Source: Flavobacteriales bacterium (GTDB lineage: Bacteria > Bacteroidota > Bacteroidia > NS11-12g > UBA955). Taken from it: 33,267 nucleotides of DNA. Shown piece after piece: positions 18,292 to 26,842 of this stretch. The stretch spans positions 1 through 33,267 of the forward strand of contig CANHTS010000006.1 of the NCBI GenBank assembly GCA_947463435.1. Reading direction: 5' to 3'. The notes beneath the pieces are model-generated. The model searched no databases. It saw only the letters and a program-made list of their open reading frames with translations, and was not told where the DNA came from. Both the position numbers and the translations under genes were made by a program. Numbering within the stretch: the first letter of the stretch is position 1; each line of letters begins with the position of its first letter.

Positions 18292-19821
18292 TTATTTCTC
18301 TGGTATTAAGGCCTTCCGGGTTATTTGCCTGCCGTAATTATCGCGAACCATAAATACGACAGGCCCGTTGCCGGGCAGACTTTTCAAATTAACTATTCCG
18401 GCACCCAAAAAACAAAACGAGGCAAGGCGGCGGGCGGTCATATCGTAAACGCTGACATTCAGGGGAGAATTGCCTGCGCCGTATATGACCATGTTGTCTT
18501 CAAAAAGCCGCATTCCTATTGGGTTGTCTGTAAGACCCACGAGCGGGTTGTTTTGTTGCCTGAGTGCAGCATTTTTTTGCTGAACCATTTTCGCACCCAA
18601 TGAAGCCGGGTCATTTCCTACATTGCGTATCACGCCCAGTGCCAGCTCCAGCAAGGCGCTGCCCCCTGCCGGAAGAGAAAATGTGTCTGCCGTGAGCAAC
18701 CCTGTGCGGTTACCCGGAAAATTTCCGGCGTCACCTTCATTCCATATTCCCATATTGGCCGGGTCGGTGCCGTTGCTGTACACATAGGAAGTAACAATGC
18801 TTCCATCCAACCCGGCACGGCCAAAGGCAAGATTTCGACCGGTTTTCCACCGTCCGCGTGCCAGGTAATGGTAATGGGCCATATTGGTTGGCTTTCCGCG
18901 CACTGCGTCGCCGGTATTTTCGAAATACATGCTCGAAAGCACCTGCCTGTTCAGCATGTAGAGGGCAACTGCCGGAATACTGCTGCCAAAAACCGCATCA
19001 GATGCAGTTCCGTTATAAGCGGCCAAACCACCGGCATGGACATCGGTCAGCAGGTAATCGTCGCTGGCATCTCCAAGGGAAAAATCTGCCGCCAGAGATA
19101 AAGCCACTCCATTCCAATTCTGCTGCGAGCGGTTGTGTACCACAAAACGGAAGTATGCCAGCAGTCCAAGCGAGGTGTCCGGCTGCGTTTCAGGTATCCA
19201 AACCATCGATTGCACCTCAGAACCCAAGGGTGCTGAAGAAGTCAATCTGTTTCCTGCCGCCACATCATTGCTGATTGTGTAAGCCAGTTCGCCTTCCGGC
19301 ACAAATGGGTAATCGCCGTGCAGCGGATCGTAAAAACCGTTGCGGTTCACATCTGCGTATGGTGCCAGTACGCCCGCAAAACCTTTGGAGCCATTTGCGG
19401 GCCAATTGCTGATGTTTTCTGAAGGCTGGTAACCGGGCTGTTTCCAGCTTGCTCTGTGCTGTTGTACTTCACCTTGACGGAGCGTATACACTTTGTTGAA
19501 TTGCAGGGTATCGGCTGCCGCTCCGCCGTTCTGCCGGGTCGGACCGGGACTGAAATCGGTTACCCCTGTGTATACATCACAAACCGCTCCCGATGCCTGG
19601 CTCGATGTGCTGCCCGTGGTAATCCAAAGGCCCATTTTTTGAATGACAGGTTTCCCCTGGTAAGTAACAGCAGGATGATTCACCGATTGCAGCAAGTGAT
19701 TGGCGCGCATATGCAAAGCCAGCCCTTGGCTACTGATCCGCGCCGTATCCTGGGCCCGGGTTACAATCGGGCTGCTGCAGGCAGCAAGAACTGCCAGAAT
19801 ATGTAAGTATCGGTTGCTCAC
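18292..19821 (-). CDS. Secreted protein with T9SS type-A-like C-terminal domain
   Basis: GTG start overlapping the upstream stop (GTGA). Signal peptide; APYADVNRNGFYDPLHGDYPFV...AYTISND family motif; C-terminal beta-sandwich PLNVSVYDMTARRLASFCFLGAGIVNLKSLPGNGPVVFMVRDNYGRQITRKALIP. Confidence 0.82.
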   Translation of the reverse strand: MSNRYLHILAVLAACSSPIVTRAQDTARISSQGLALHMRANHLLQSVNHPAVTYQGKPVIQKMGLWITTGSTSSQASGAVCDVYTGVTDFSPGPTRQNGGAAADTLQFNKVYTLRQGEVQQHRASWKQPGYQPSENISNWPANGSKGFAGVLAPYADVNRNGFYDPLHGDYPFVPEGELAYTISNDVAAGNRLTSSAPLGSEVQSMVWIPETQPDTSLGLLAYFRFVVHNRSQQNWNGVALSLAADFSLGDASDDYLLTDVHAGGLAAYNGTASDAVFGSSIPAVALYMLNRQVLSSMYFENTGDAVRGKPTNMAHYHYLARGRWKTGRNLAFGRAGLDGSIVTSYVYSNGTDPANMGIWNEGDAGNFPGNRTGLLTADTFSLPAGGSALLELALGVIRNVGNDPASLGAKMVQQKNAALRQQNNPLVGLTDNPIGMRLFEDNMVIYGAGNSPLNVSVYDMTARRLASFCFLGAGIVNLKSLPGNGPVVFMVRDNYGRQITRKALIPEK

Positions 19822-21212
19822 CTGCTGAGGTGGAACATCAAACCGGCTGAAAGACTGAGTTGCAGATTGCGCTGCCGGAGAGTACCTGATGCAAACTGTG
19901 TCAGGTTGTATCCGAGGCCAGGCTCCAGCATCATGGCGATGCGCGGTGCAAGGAACCTGCGCATACCGGCCGACAAACCTGCATGCAGTTGGAAGCGGTT
20001 GATATTGGCGCCCTCTGCCAGTGAAACCACACTGCCATCATTCATGCGCCGGCTGCCACCGCGGTAAACCAGATAAGAAGGTGTAATGCCCGCTTGCACA
20101 TACCAGATGCCATCCGGAACAGGGCTCCAGCGGAATGCCACCGGCAAACCAATCATGCGGTAGCGGTTGATATCGGCATAGATCTCCTGGCGGGTAACCT
20201 GCATTTCGGTTGTATCGTAACGCGTTTCGGTGCGGTCTGGCTGACCCGGCACGCGGATAATCACGTCGTAGGCGTCAATACGCTGATGCGTAGAAGTGTG
20301 TTCTTGGCTGAAATTGAAATGGTCAACCCACTCCTGATAACGGATACCACTTACCCACTGGAAACCGCGGTTTGCAGGGAATACTGCTCTGGCAGTAATG
20401 GCCGCAGCGCCTGCAAAGCGCTCTTGCTTGCGTAAAGCTGCACCGGCGGGACTTTGCTTCAGCACCCATCCCGGCTCTACCATCCACTCGGTCTGCAGAA
20501 AGTTCTGAGCAATGCGGGATGAACGTTGGAAATCCAATGGAGCAGTTGCCTGAGGCTTGCGGAACATCGGATGGAGACGGAGCGGTTGTTTCATCAATGC
20601 TGTCCAGGCTTCCAACTCTGCAGGGCCGCTTAACTGGCTTCCGGCATCTGCACCGCCAGCGACGGGCGTTTCACCTTTTGTATTGCTTCCTGCCATCAAG
20701 TCACCTTGGTGTGCAACAGCGGGATTGGCTAAACCTGTTTTGCGCAGGCCTGTTTTGCGACCTGATTGCATGTGCACACCTGTTTGAATGCCCGCAGCAC
20801 TCTCAGAGGACGATCCGGACAGGCCCGTTTTATGCGCAGCACCATCTTCTTTATCTCCGGCAGCACCAACGCTGACAGAACCTTGTGCGTCCCGCGCGAC
20901 TGAAGCCCCGGGGTACACCGCAGTTTTATCCGCGTTGCCTTCAGCATGATTGGCCAGGGCTGCAGCGTCCTGCGTTTCTGCGGTTTGGCTGCTCTTGTCT
21001 GCCTCGGGCACCAACATCGGGCTGTGTTGCAGGTACATGCCAATTCCGGCTGTGCCAATTAAGAGCGCAGCGGCCCAAATGCCTTTGCCTATCCAGGCAG
21101 CGCCGGCGCCGCCGGCCTTGCGACGTTCCATTACCCGACCAAAAGCACCGGCATCAACCGGCGATTCCTGGTCCAGCAAGCGCCGGCGAAAGTCTTTGTT
21201 TTCCATACCCAT
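19818..21212 (-). CDS. Putative dual-membrane protein: short cytoplasmic (anti-sigma-like) N-terminus, one TM helix, low-complexity linker, C-terminal outer-membrane beta-barrel
   Basis: MGMENKDFRRRLLDQESPVDAGAFGRVMERRK, then TM GIWAAALLIGTAGIGMYL, Ala/Gly/Ser/Thr-rich linker of more than 100 residues, then alternating beta-strand pattern ending in LQLSLSAGLMFHLSR. Starts at TGATG junction with the sigma gene. Confidence 0.75.
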   Translation of the reverse strand: MGMENKDFRRRLLDQESPVDAGAFGRVMERRKAGGAGAAWIGKGIWAAALLIGTAGIGMYLQHSPMLVPEADKSSQTAETQDAAALANHAEGNADKTAVYPGASVARDAQGSVSVGAAGDKEDGAAHKTGLSGSSSESAAGIQTGVHMQSGRKTGLRKTGLANPAVAHQGDLMAGSNTKGETPVAGGADAGSQLSGPAELEAWTALMKQPLRLHPMFRKPQATAPLDFQRSSRIAQNFLQTEWMVEPGWVLKQSPAGAALRKQERFAGAAAITARAVFPANRGFQWVSGIRYQEWVDHFNFSQEHTSTHQRIDAYDVIIRVPGQPDRTETRYDTTEMQVTRQEIYADINRYRMIGLPVAFRWSPVPDGIWYVQAGITPSYLVYRGGSRRMNDGSVVSLAEGANINRFQLHAGLSAGMRRFLAPRIAMMLEPGLGYNLTQFASGTLRQRNLQLSLSAGLMFHLSR

Positions 21213-21739
21213 CAATGCAATTCCTTTTGCAGTATGATCATTTTTTGAAGCGCACGGCGGGCTTTCGCCAACTGCGTGCGCGAGGTTACTTCTTCAATGC
21301 CGAGCATACCGGCGATTTCATGGTGGGAATAGCCTTCCACCGCATACAGGTTGAACACCATGCGATAGCCTTCCGGCAACCTGACGATCAATTCCAGCAA
21401 TTCGATGGTTTCCAAACGGTTCAAGGCATCGTCACCAATTTCGGTGTCGTGCAGTTCCGGTTCCAGCGTCTCTGTCTGACGGCGGGAGCGGATTTTATTC
21501 AGGGAGGTATTGACCGCTATCCGGCGAATCCAGCCTTCCAGCGAACCCTGATGGCTAAAGCTGCGTATGTGGTCAAATACTTTCACAAAGGTTTCCATTA
21601 AAGCATCCTCGGCATCTTCCTGATTCTGGCAATAGCGCATACACACCGCCTTCATGCGCGGTGCGAAACGACGAAAAAGCAACTCCTGAACCTGGCGCTC
21701 TTCCCTCAGACATCCGTCCACTAGCTCCTTGTCTGTCAT
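21212..21739 (-). CDS. RNA polymerase ECF-type sigma-70 factor
   Basis: Sigma2 (LFRRFAPRMKAVCMRYCQNQEDAEDALMETFVKVFDHIRSFSHQGSLEGWIRRIAVNTSLNKIR) and sigma4 (LPEGYRMVFNLYAVEGYSHHEIAGMLGIEEVTSRTQLAKARRALQKMI). Confidence 0.95.
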   Translation of the reverse strand: MTDKELVDGCLREERQVQELLFRRFAPRMKAVCMRYCQNQEDAEDALMETFVKVFDHIRSFSHQGSLEGWIRRIAVNTSLNKIRSRRQTETLEPELHDTEIGDDALNRLETIELLELIVRLPEGYRMVFNLYAVEGYSHHEIAGMLGIEEVTSRTQLAKARRALQKMIILQKELH

Positions 21740-21905
21740 CCATCCATGCCATTCACTGTGCTTGTATCGAAGACACAGGTGAGGGCATTTCGTTGCCCCG
21801 AAGTTTGTGTTTTTTGGGGAATTCTGCGCAAAACAAGTCTATCCGATTGATTACAAACGATTTAAAAAGAAGGAAAGAAAAGTTATAGCGCTGTAATTTC
21901 GCAAG

Positions 21906-22988
21906 GTGGAACCGGAAATACTCAGCGAAAGTGTCTTGCGCGATTTTACCCGCGCTGTGTTTCTGCAAATGGGTTGCAGCGAGGAACATGCCGAAGAAGC
22001 AGCCGATGTGCTGATGCATGCCGATCTGCGCGGCATCGACTCTCACGGTGTTGCCCGGCTATCGGGTTATGTGCGGCTGTGGAAAGCGGGTCGGGTGAAT
22101 GCCTCACCTTCTTTCCACCTGAGCACCGAAACACCGTCTACCGCCACTTTGAATGCCGATGGCGCCCTGGGCCTTGTGAGTGCACCCCATGCCATGCGCA
22201 TTGCCATTGAAAAAGCTAAAATCTGCGGCAGCGGCTGGGTAGCCGTGCGCAACAGCAACCACTTCGGCATCGCAGCGCACCACGCCCTCATGGCCGCCCG
22301 TGAAGGCATGATTGGCTTTGCGGTCACCAACGCCAGTCCGCTCGTAACACCGGCCGGCGGCGCCGAGCGCATGCTTGGAACCAATCCGGTTTGCTATGCC
22401 TTCCCTGCCGGGGCAGAAGCGCCCTTCGTGCTCGACATGGCCACTTCTGCCGCCAGCAACGGCAAGCTCGAAATCGCAGAACGCAAAGGCAAAGCGGTTC
22501 CGGAGGGATGGCTGACCGATCAAAACGGCAACGCCAGCACCGACCCATCCGCCCTGCGCAGCGGTGGCATGTTGCTCACCCTGGGCAGCGACACGGAGCA
22601 TGGCGATTACAAGGGTTATGGACTTTCATCGGTCGTAGACCTGCTCAGCGGCGTGCTCAGCGGCGCCAATTATGGCCCTTGGGTTCCGCCTTTTGTTTCG
22701 TACCTGCCCGTACTTCCCAATTTACCGGGAGAAGGCATCGGTCATTTTGTCGGCGCCATGCGGGTAGACGGTTTCCGTCCACTCGAAGAATACCAGGAGC
22801 ATATGGACCGTTGGATCCGGCGCTTCCGCGAAAGCAAGGCCCGGAAAAGCGAAAAGCCTGTAATGATACCCGGTGAACCCGAAGCCCGGGAAGAAGTTAT
22901 GCGAAGGCAAACAGGTATACCGGTAAATGACAAAGTCATGGCCGATTTGCGGCAACTGGCACAGGAATTAAATCTCAATTTTGCCTGA
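21906..22988 (+). CDS. Ldh family oxidoreductase (malate/L-lactate dehydrogenase type 2)
   Basis: ADLRGIDSHGVARLSGYVRLWKAGRVN, VAVRNSNHFGIAAHHALMAAREGMIGFAVTNASPLVTPAGG, LGTNPVCYAFPAG; GTG start. Confidence 0.92.
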   Translation: MEPEILSESVLRDFTRAVFLQMGCSEEHAEEAADVLMHADLRGIDSHGVARLSGYVRLWKAGRVNASPSFHLSTETPSTATLNADGALGLVSAPHAMRIAIEKAKICGSGWVAVRNSNHFGIAAHHALMAAREGMIGFAVTNASPLVTPAGGAERMLGTNPVCYAFPAGAEAPFVLDMATSAASNGKLEIAERKGKAVPEGWLTDQNGNASTDPSALRSGGMLLTLGSDTEHGDYKGYGLSSVVDLLSGVLSGANYGPWVPPFVSYLPVLPNLPGEGIGHFVGAMRVDGFRPLEEYQEHMDRWIRRFRESKARKSEKPVMIPGEPEAREEVMRRQTGIPVNDKVMADLRQLAQELNLNFA

Positions 22989-22991
22989 GCC

Positions 22992-23198
22992 ATGAATACA
23001 CAGAAAAGGAACAAACTCATCGTATTGATTATATTCCTCATTGCCGTACTCGGCAGCGGCTACCTGATGGTGCTTGGATACGTAAAAGACAAAGGCACAG
23101 TGAAGCGCGCTTCCCTGAAGGGACGCACCGATTACGACATTCACGTACTCGACAGCGTTAAAGCCGAGAACCAGCGCCGGCACGAGCGCCGGAACTGA
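22992..23198 (+). CDS. Small single-TM hypothetical protein (68 aa)
   Basis: MNTQKRNKLIVLIIFLIAVLGSGYLMVLGYVKDKGTVKRASLKGRTDYDIHVLDSVKAENQRRHERRN; begins 3 nt after the Ldh stop. Confidence 0.6.
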   Translation: MNTQKRNKLIVLIIFLIAVLGSGYLMVLGYVKDKGTVKRASLKGRTDYDIHVLDSVKAENQRRHERRN

Positions 23199-23205
23199 GC
23201 CGCGG

Positions 23206-24531
23206 TCAGAGGAAGCGATCGAACAAGGGCGTAAGCAAGGCCCGGTCGCCCAGTTGATCTTCCAGTTTGTTTTCGATCAGGTAATCGAGCAATGCGCCGT
23301 TCCGCACGCCCTGATCCCAGGCATAGCGATAAGGTTCGTTGCTGAAGGAAACCAGTTCGTACTGGCTGCGGAAGCGGTCTGGGTATAATTCGGCAAGGTC
23401 GTGTTCCACATGCTTACGATGCAGGAAGCCGGCATCGCCCACCCGATCGCGCATCTCCACAAAGTTCTGCAGCGCCAGATCGGCCACCGCATCGGCGTTG
23501 GTTTTGCGCAATACCTGATATTCATCTAAGGCAGCTGCCATATTGCCCGGATGGCGTTCCATACATTCATCCAGGATACGGCAATCTTCAAATGCACAGT
23601 TCATGCCCTGCCCATAGAACGGCACAATGGCATGAGCAGCATCGCCGAGCAGAGCTGCCTTGCCGCGCACCCAAGGGTAACTGCGCACTGTTACCAGCGA
23701 ACCGGTCGGATTGGTGTTGAAATCGTGCAGGTAATTCGGCATCAGGCCCACTGCATCGGAGAACTGTTCCTCCATGAAGGCCTTGATTTTGGCATCGCTG
23801 TCGAGACTGGTAAAACTCGGATTGCCTTCCCAGGGAAAGAAGAGCGTACAGGTGAAGCTGCCGTCCGGATTGGGAAGGGCAATCAGCATGTAGGCAGCAC
23901 GCGGCCAGATATGCAGGCAATGCTTTTCCATGGGGAAGCTGCCTCCGGGCCCCGGCACGATTTCCAGTTCCTTGTAACCGTGGTCGATATACGATTGGGA
24001 ATAATTGAAGCGGTTGCTGCGCTGGAAGGCGTCGCGCACCGCACTGTATGCTCCGTCGGTACCGATCAGGTAATCGCCCTGGAATTCCATGCTGCTGCCG
24101 TCTTCGGTTTCGAAGGTGGCGCTCGCCGTGTCGAGGTCGGCATGGGTACAGCGGTGTCTGAAGTACAGGTGAATATTCGGGTAAGCGTCGGCCAGTTGGA
24201 TGAGCTGGATATTGAGTCCGCCGCGTGAAACCGAGTTGATGGCCTGGCCATCTTTACCGTAGGGCTGATAAGTCAGATTGCCGGCCAGGTCGTGCATCAT
24301 GCGGCCATGCATCGGAATGGCTTGTTCAAGCACGGGCACATCGAGCCCCACTTTCTCCAGCGCCTTCAGTCCGCGCATGCTCAGCGCCAGGTTGATACTT
24401 CTGCCACCTTCGTATTGCCCGCCGCGCATATCGGGCCTGCGTTCAAACACATGCACTTCATGGCCTTTGCGCGCCATGTATACAGCCAACAGCGATCCGG
24501 CGAGGCCGCCGCCTACGAGTCCTATCTTCAT
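23206..24531 (-). CDS. kmo: Kynurenine 3-monooxygenase (FAD-dependent)
   Basis: GLVGGGLAGSLLAVYMARKGHEVHVFERRPDMR plus EGGRSINLALSMRGLKALEKVGL, LLGDAAHAIVPFYGQGMNCAFEDCRIL; characteristic of KMO. Start placed at MKIGLVGG. Confidence 0.93.
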   Translation of the reverse strand: MKIGLVGGGLAGSLLAVYMARKGHEVHVFERRPDMRGGQYEGGRSINLALSMRGLKALEKVGLDVPVLEQAIPMHGRMMHDLAGNLTYQPYGKDGQAINSVSRGGLNIQLIQLADAYPNIHLYFRHRCTHADLDTASATFETEDGSSMEFQGDYLIGTDGAYSAVRDAFQRSNRFNYSQSYIDHGYKELEIVPGPGGSFPMEKHCLHIWPRAAYMLIALPNPDGSFTCTLFFPWEGNPSFTSLDSDAKIKAFMEEQFSDAVGLMPNYLHDFNTNPTGSLVTVRSYPWVRGKAALLGDAAHAIVPFYGQGMNCAFEDCRILDECMERHPGNMAAALDEYQVLRKTNADAVADLALQNFVEMRDRVGDAGFLHRKHVEHDLAELYPDRFRSQYELVSFSNEPYRYAWDQGVRNGALLDYLIENKLEDQLGDRALLTPLFDRFL

Positions 24532-24539
24532 CTTGCGCC

Positions 24540-24570
24540 CAAAATTATCAAACAAGTGTTAGCCTGCAAC
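24540..24570 (-). promoter_or_regulatory. Candidate kmo promoter (GTTG - 19 nt - TAATTTTG)
   Basis: Minus strand: GTTG, 19-nt spacer, TAATTTTG; -7 box ends 8 nt before the kmo ATG. Confidence 0.5.
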
Positions 24571-24608
24571 TGATGTTTCGCAGAAATCGGCCTTATTTTG
24601 ACCCTGCA

Positions 24609-25955
24609 ATGCGAATTCACTTTATTTCCATCGGGGGTGCGGTGATGCACAACCTGGCGCTGGAGCTGCAGGCGCTCGGTCATACAGTCAGCGGCAGCGA
24701 CGATGAAATCTTTGAACCGGCACTGGGCAGGCTGCAAGAGGCCGGGCTATTGCCGGAGCGATTTGGCTGGTTTCCGGAGAAACTCGACAGCAGACCTGAC
24801 TGTGTCATCCTCGGCATGCACGCACGGAAAGACAATCCGGAACTGCTGCGCGCCCTGGAATTGCAAATTCCGGTGTATTCCTTCCCCGAGTATATCTACC
24901 GCCACAGCCAACACAAAACCCGCATCGTGATTGCCGGCAGCCACGGCAAAACCAGCACAACGGCGATGTTGATGCATGCCTTGCGGCACAACGGAATGGA
25001 TTTCGACTATCTGGTAGGCGCTGCCTTGCCCGGCTTTGAGCGCATGGTGCGGCTGAGCGATGCGCCCATTATGGTGATTGAAGGCGATGAATACCTCAGC
25101 TCTGCGCTCGACCCGCGCCCTAAATTCCTGCATTATAAGCCCCATTACGCCTGCATCACCGGCATAGCCTGGGATCATATCAATGTGTTTCCAACCTTCG
25201 AATCGTATGTACAAGCCTTTGACGACTTCCTGCTAACCTGCCCCGAAGAAGCAACAGTCTTCACCTTTTCAGGCGATGCCGCTTTGCAGGAACTCAGCCA
25301 TAAACACGCTACTATTTGTAAAGCGTATGATGGTCTTCCATTCGAAAACCAGGCCGGTCAAACCTTTATCCAACATGCAGGAAAATCATGGCCGGTGGGT
25401 GTTTTTGGACGACACAACATGCAAAACCTGCATGCCGCCATGCGGCTTGCTGAATCGATTGGCCTCGACCCGACGCGTTTTCTTGCCGCCATGGAAAGTT
25501 TTACCGGAACAGCCCGGCGCCTCGAATGCCTGCACCGCAGCGACAACCTGATTGTTTACCGTGACTTCGCCCATTCCCCTTCCAAGCTGCGGGCCACTGT
25601 GGAAGCGGTGAGGGAACAGTATCCCGATCACACCCTCATCGCCGCCTACGAACTGCACACTTACAGCAGCCTTTCCGCAGCTTTCCTGCCCGATTACCGG
25701 GGCTGCATGGAACCGGCCGATCATCGCTATGTCTTGCTCGACCCGCATGTATTCGCCCTGAAACGCCTGCCTGTTTTACCCGATGCCGATGTTTCCGCCA
25801 CTTTTGACGCTGAGGTATTCCATAGCGGTTCTATGCTTGGCCCGGCTATGCAGTCTGCTTTGAAAGAAAATAAAGGCCCTTGCATTATATTGCTGATGAG
25901 TTCCGGGAAGTTTGACGACTTTTCAATTTCGGATTTCATTCAAAAAAACACGTAA
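24609..25955 (+). CDS. mpl: UDP-N-acetylmuramate:L-alanyl-gamma-D-glutamyl-meso-diaminopimelate ligase (Mpl; Mur ligase family)
   Basis: MRIHFISIGGAVMHNLALELQALGHTVSGSDDEIFEPALGRLQEAGL, IAGSHGKTSTTAML, VIEGDEYLSSALDPRPKFLHYKP, FGRHNMQNLHAAM. Confidence 0.9.
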   Translation: MRIHFISIGGAVMHNLALELQALGHTVSGSDDEIFEPALGRLQEAGLLPERFGWFPEKLDSRPDCVILGMHARKDNPELLRALELQIPVYSFPEYIYRHSQHKTRIVIAGSHGKTSTTAMLMHALRHNGMDFDYLVGAALPGFERMVRLSDAPIMVIEGDEYLSSALDPRPKFLHYKPHYACITGIAWDHINVFPTFESYVQAFDDFLLTCPEEATVFTFSGDAALQELSHKHATICKAYDGLPFENQAGQTFIQHAGKSWPVGVFGRHNMQNLHAAMRLAESIGLDPTRFLAAMESFTGTARRLECLHRSDNLIVYRDFAHSPSKLRATVEAVREQYPDHTLIAAYELHTYSSLSAAFLPDYRGCMEPADHRYVLLDPHVFALKRLPVLPDADVSATFDAEVFHSGSMLGPAMQSALKENKGPCIILLMSSGKFDDFSISDFIQKNT

Positions 25956-25956
25956 T

Positions 25957-26826
25957 ATGGTAAAATCTATCCCTTTCTTCATTCTCTTTAGTCTGGCACT
26001 TACAGCCTCCTGCCAAACGCCGCAGCCCGCCGCACCGGCTTGCGAAGACATTCCTGTCCTCTCCAACATTACCCGGACAGCCGGCACAAACGCAATTTCG
26101 CGCTTCTCCCCTCCTGCCGGCTTCAAACGCACGTCATCCGACAGCAGCAGCTTCGCCTTCTTCCTGCGCCATTTCCCCTTAAAACCCGACGGCAGCCCGG
26201 TCCATTACCACAACGGCGACATCAAAGCGCACGCCTACCACGCCGCCGTGCTCGACCTCAGCACCGGCGAAGAAAACCTGCAGCAGTGCGCCGACGCGGT
26301 GATGCGGCTGCGGGCCGAGTACTTCTACAGCCAAAAAGCGTATGGAAAGATGCATTTCAACTTCACCAACGGCTTTCGTTGCGGCTTCGACCAATGGTCG
26401 CGCGGTTGCAGGGTAAAAGTGCAGGGCAATCAGACCAGCTGGGTTTGCGGACAAGCGCCTTCAACAAATCGCAGCGCCTTTCAAGCCTGGATGAACCAGG
26501 TTTTCATGTTCGCCGGAACCCTTTCCCTCGAAAAAGAAATGCAAGCAGTGGCAGCCAAAGACCTGCGCATAGGAGACGTATGGATCAAAGGCGGAAGCCC
26601 CGGACATGCCGTCATCGTAATGGACATGTGCATGGACAGCAGCGGCAACAAACTGTTCATGCTGGCCCAAAGCTATATGCCGGCACAAGACATGCATATC
26701 CTGCAAAACATTCACGAGCCCGGACTCAGTCCGTGGTTTCGCTTGCCGGAGCCGGGTATGGAACTGTATACGCCGGAGTGGACGTTTGCCTACGGACAGT
26801 TGAAGCGCTTTGCCGCAGCTCCCTGA
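25957..26826 (+). CDS. DUF4846-like lipoprotein
   Basis: Signal/lipobox MVKSIPFFILFSLALTASC; FRCGFDQWSRGCRVKV..., GDVWIKGGSPGHAVIVMDM...LAQSYMPAQDMHILQN pattern recalled for DUF4846 proteins. Confidence 0.78.
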   Translation: MVKSIPFFILFSLALTASCQTPQPAAPACEDIPVLSNITRTAGTNAISRFSPPAGFKRTSSDSSSFAFFLRHFPLKPDGSPVHYHNGDIKAHAYHAAVLDLSTGEENLQQCADAVMRLRAEYFYSQKAYGKMHFNFTNGFRCGFDQWSRGCRVKVQGNQTSWVCGQAPSTNRSAFQAWMNQVFMFAGTLSLEKEMQAVAAKDLRIGDVWIKGGSPGHAVIVMDMCMDSSGNKLFMLAQSYMPAQDMHILQNIHEPGLSPWFRLPEPGMELYTPEWTFAYGQLKRFAAAP

Positions 26827-26842
26827 ACCTTTAAACCTGGTT

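Noticed and set aside
21740-21905. Autoregulatory ECF promoter upstream of the sigma gene
   Set aside because: No motif with convincing -35/-10 like spacing could be identified by eye; ECF target motifs are group specific and need comparative analysis.
23551-24228. 225-aa plus-strand ORF
   Set aside because: Shadow ORF opposite kmo.
26040-26834. 264-aa plus-strand ORF overlapping the DUF4846-like gene in another frame
   Set aside because: Arg/His/Gln-rich translation typical of an out-of-frame reading; the lipoprotein frame has a signal peptide and coherent motifs.
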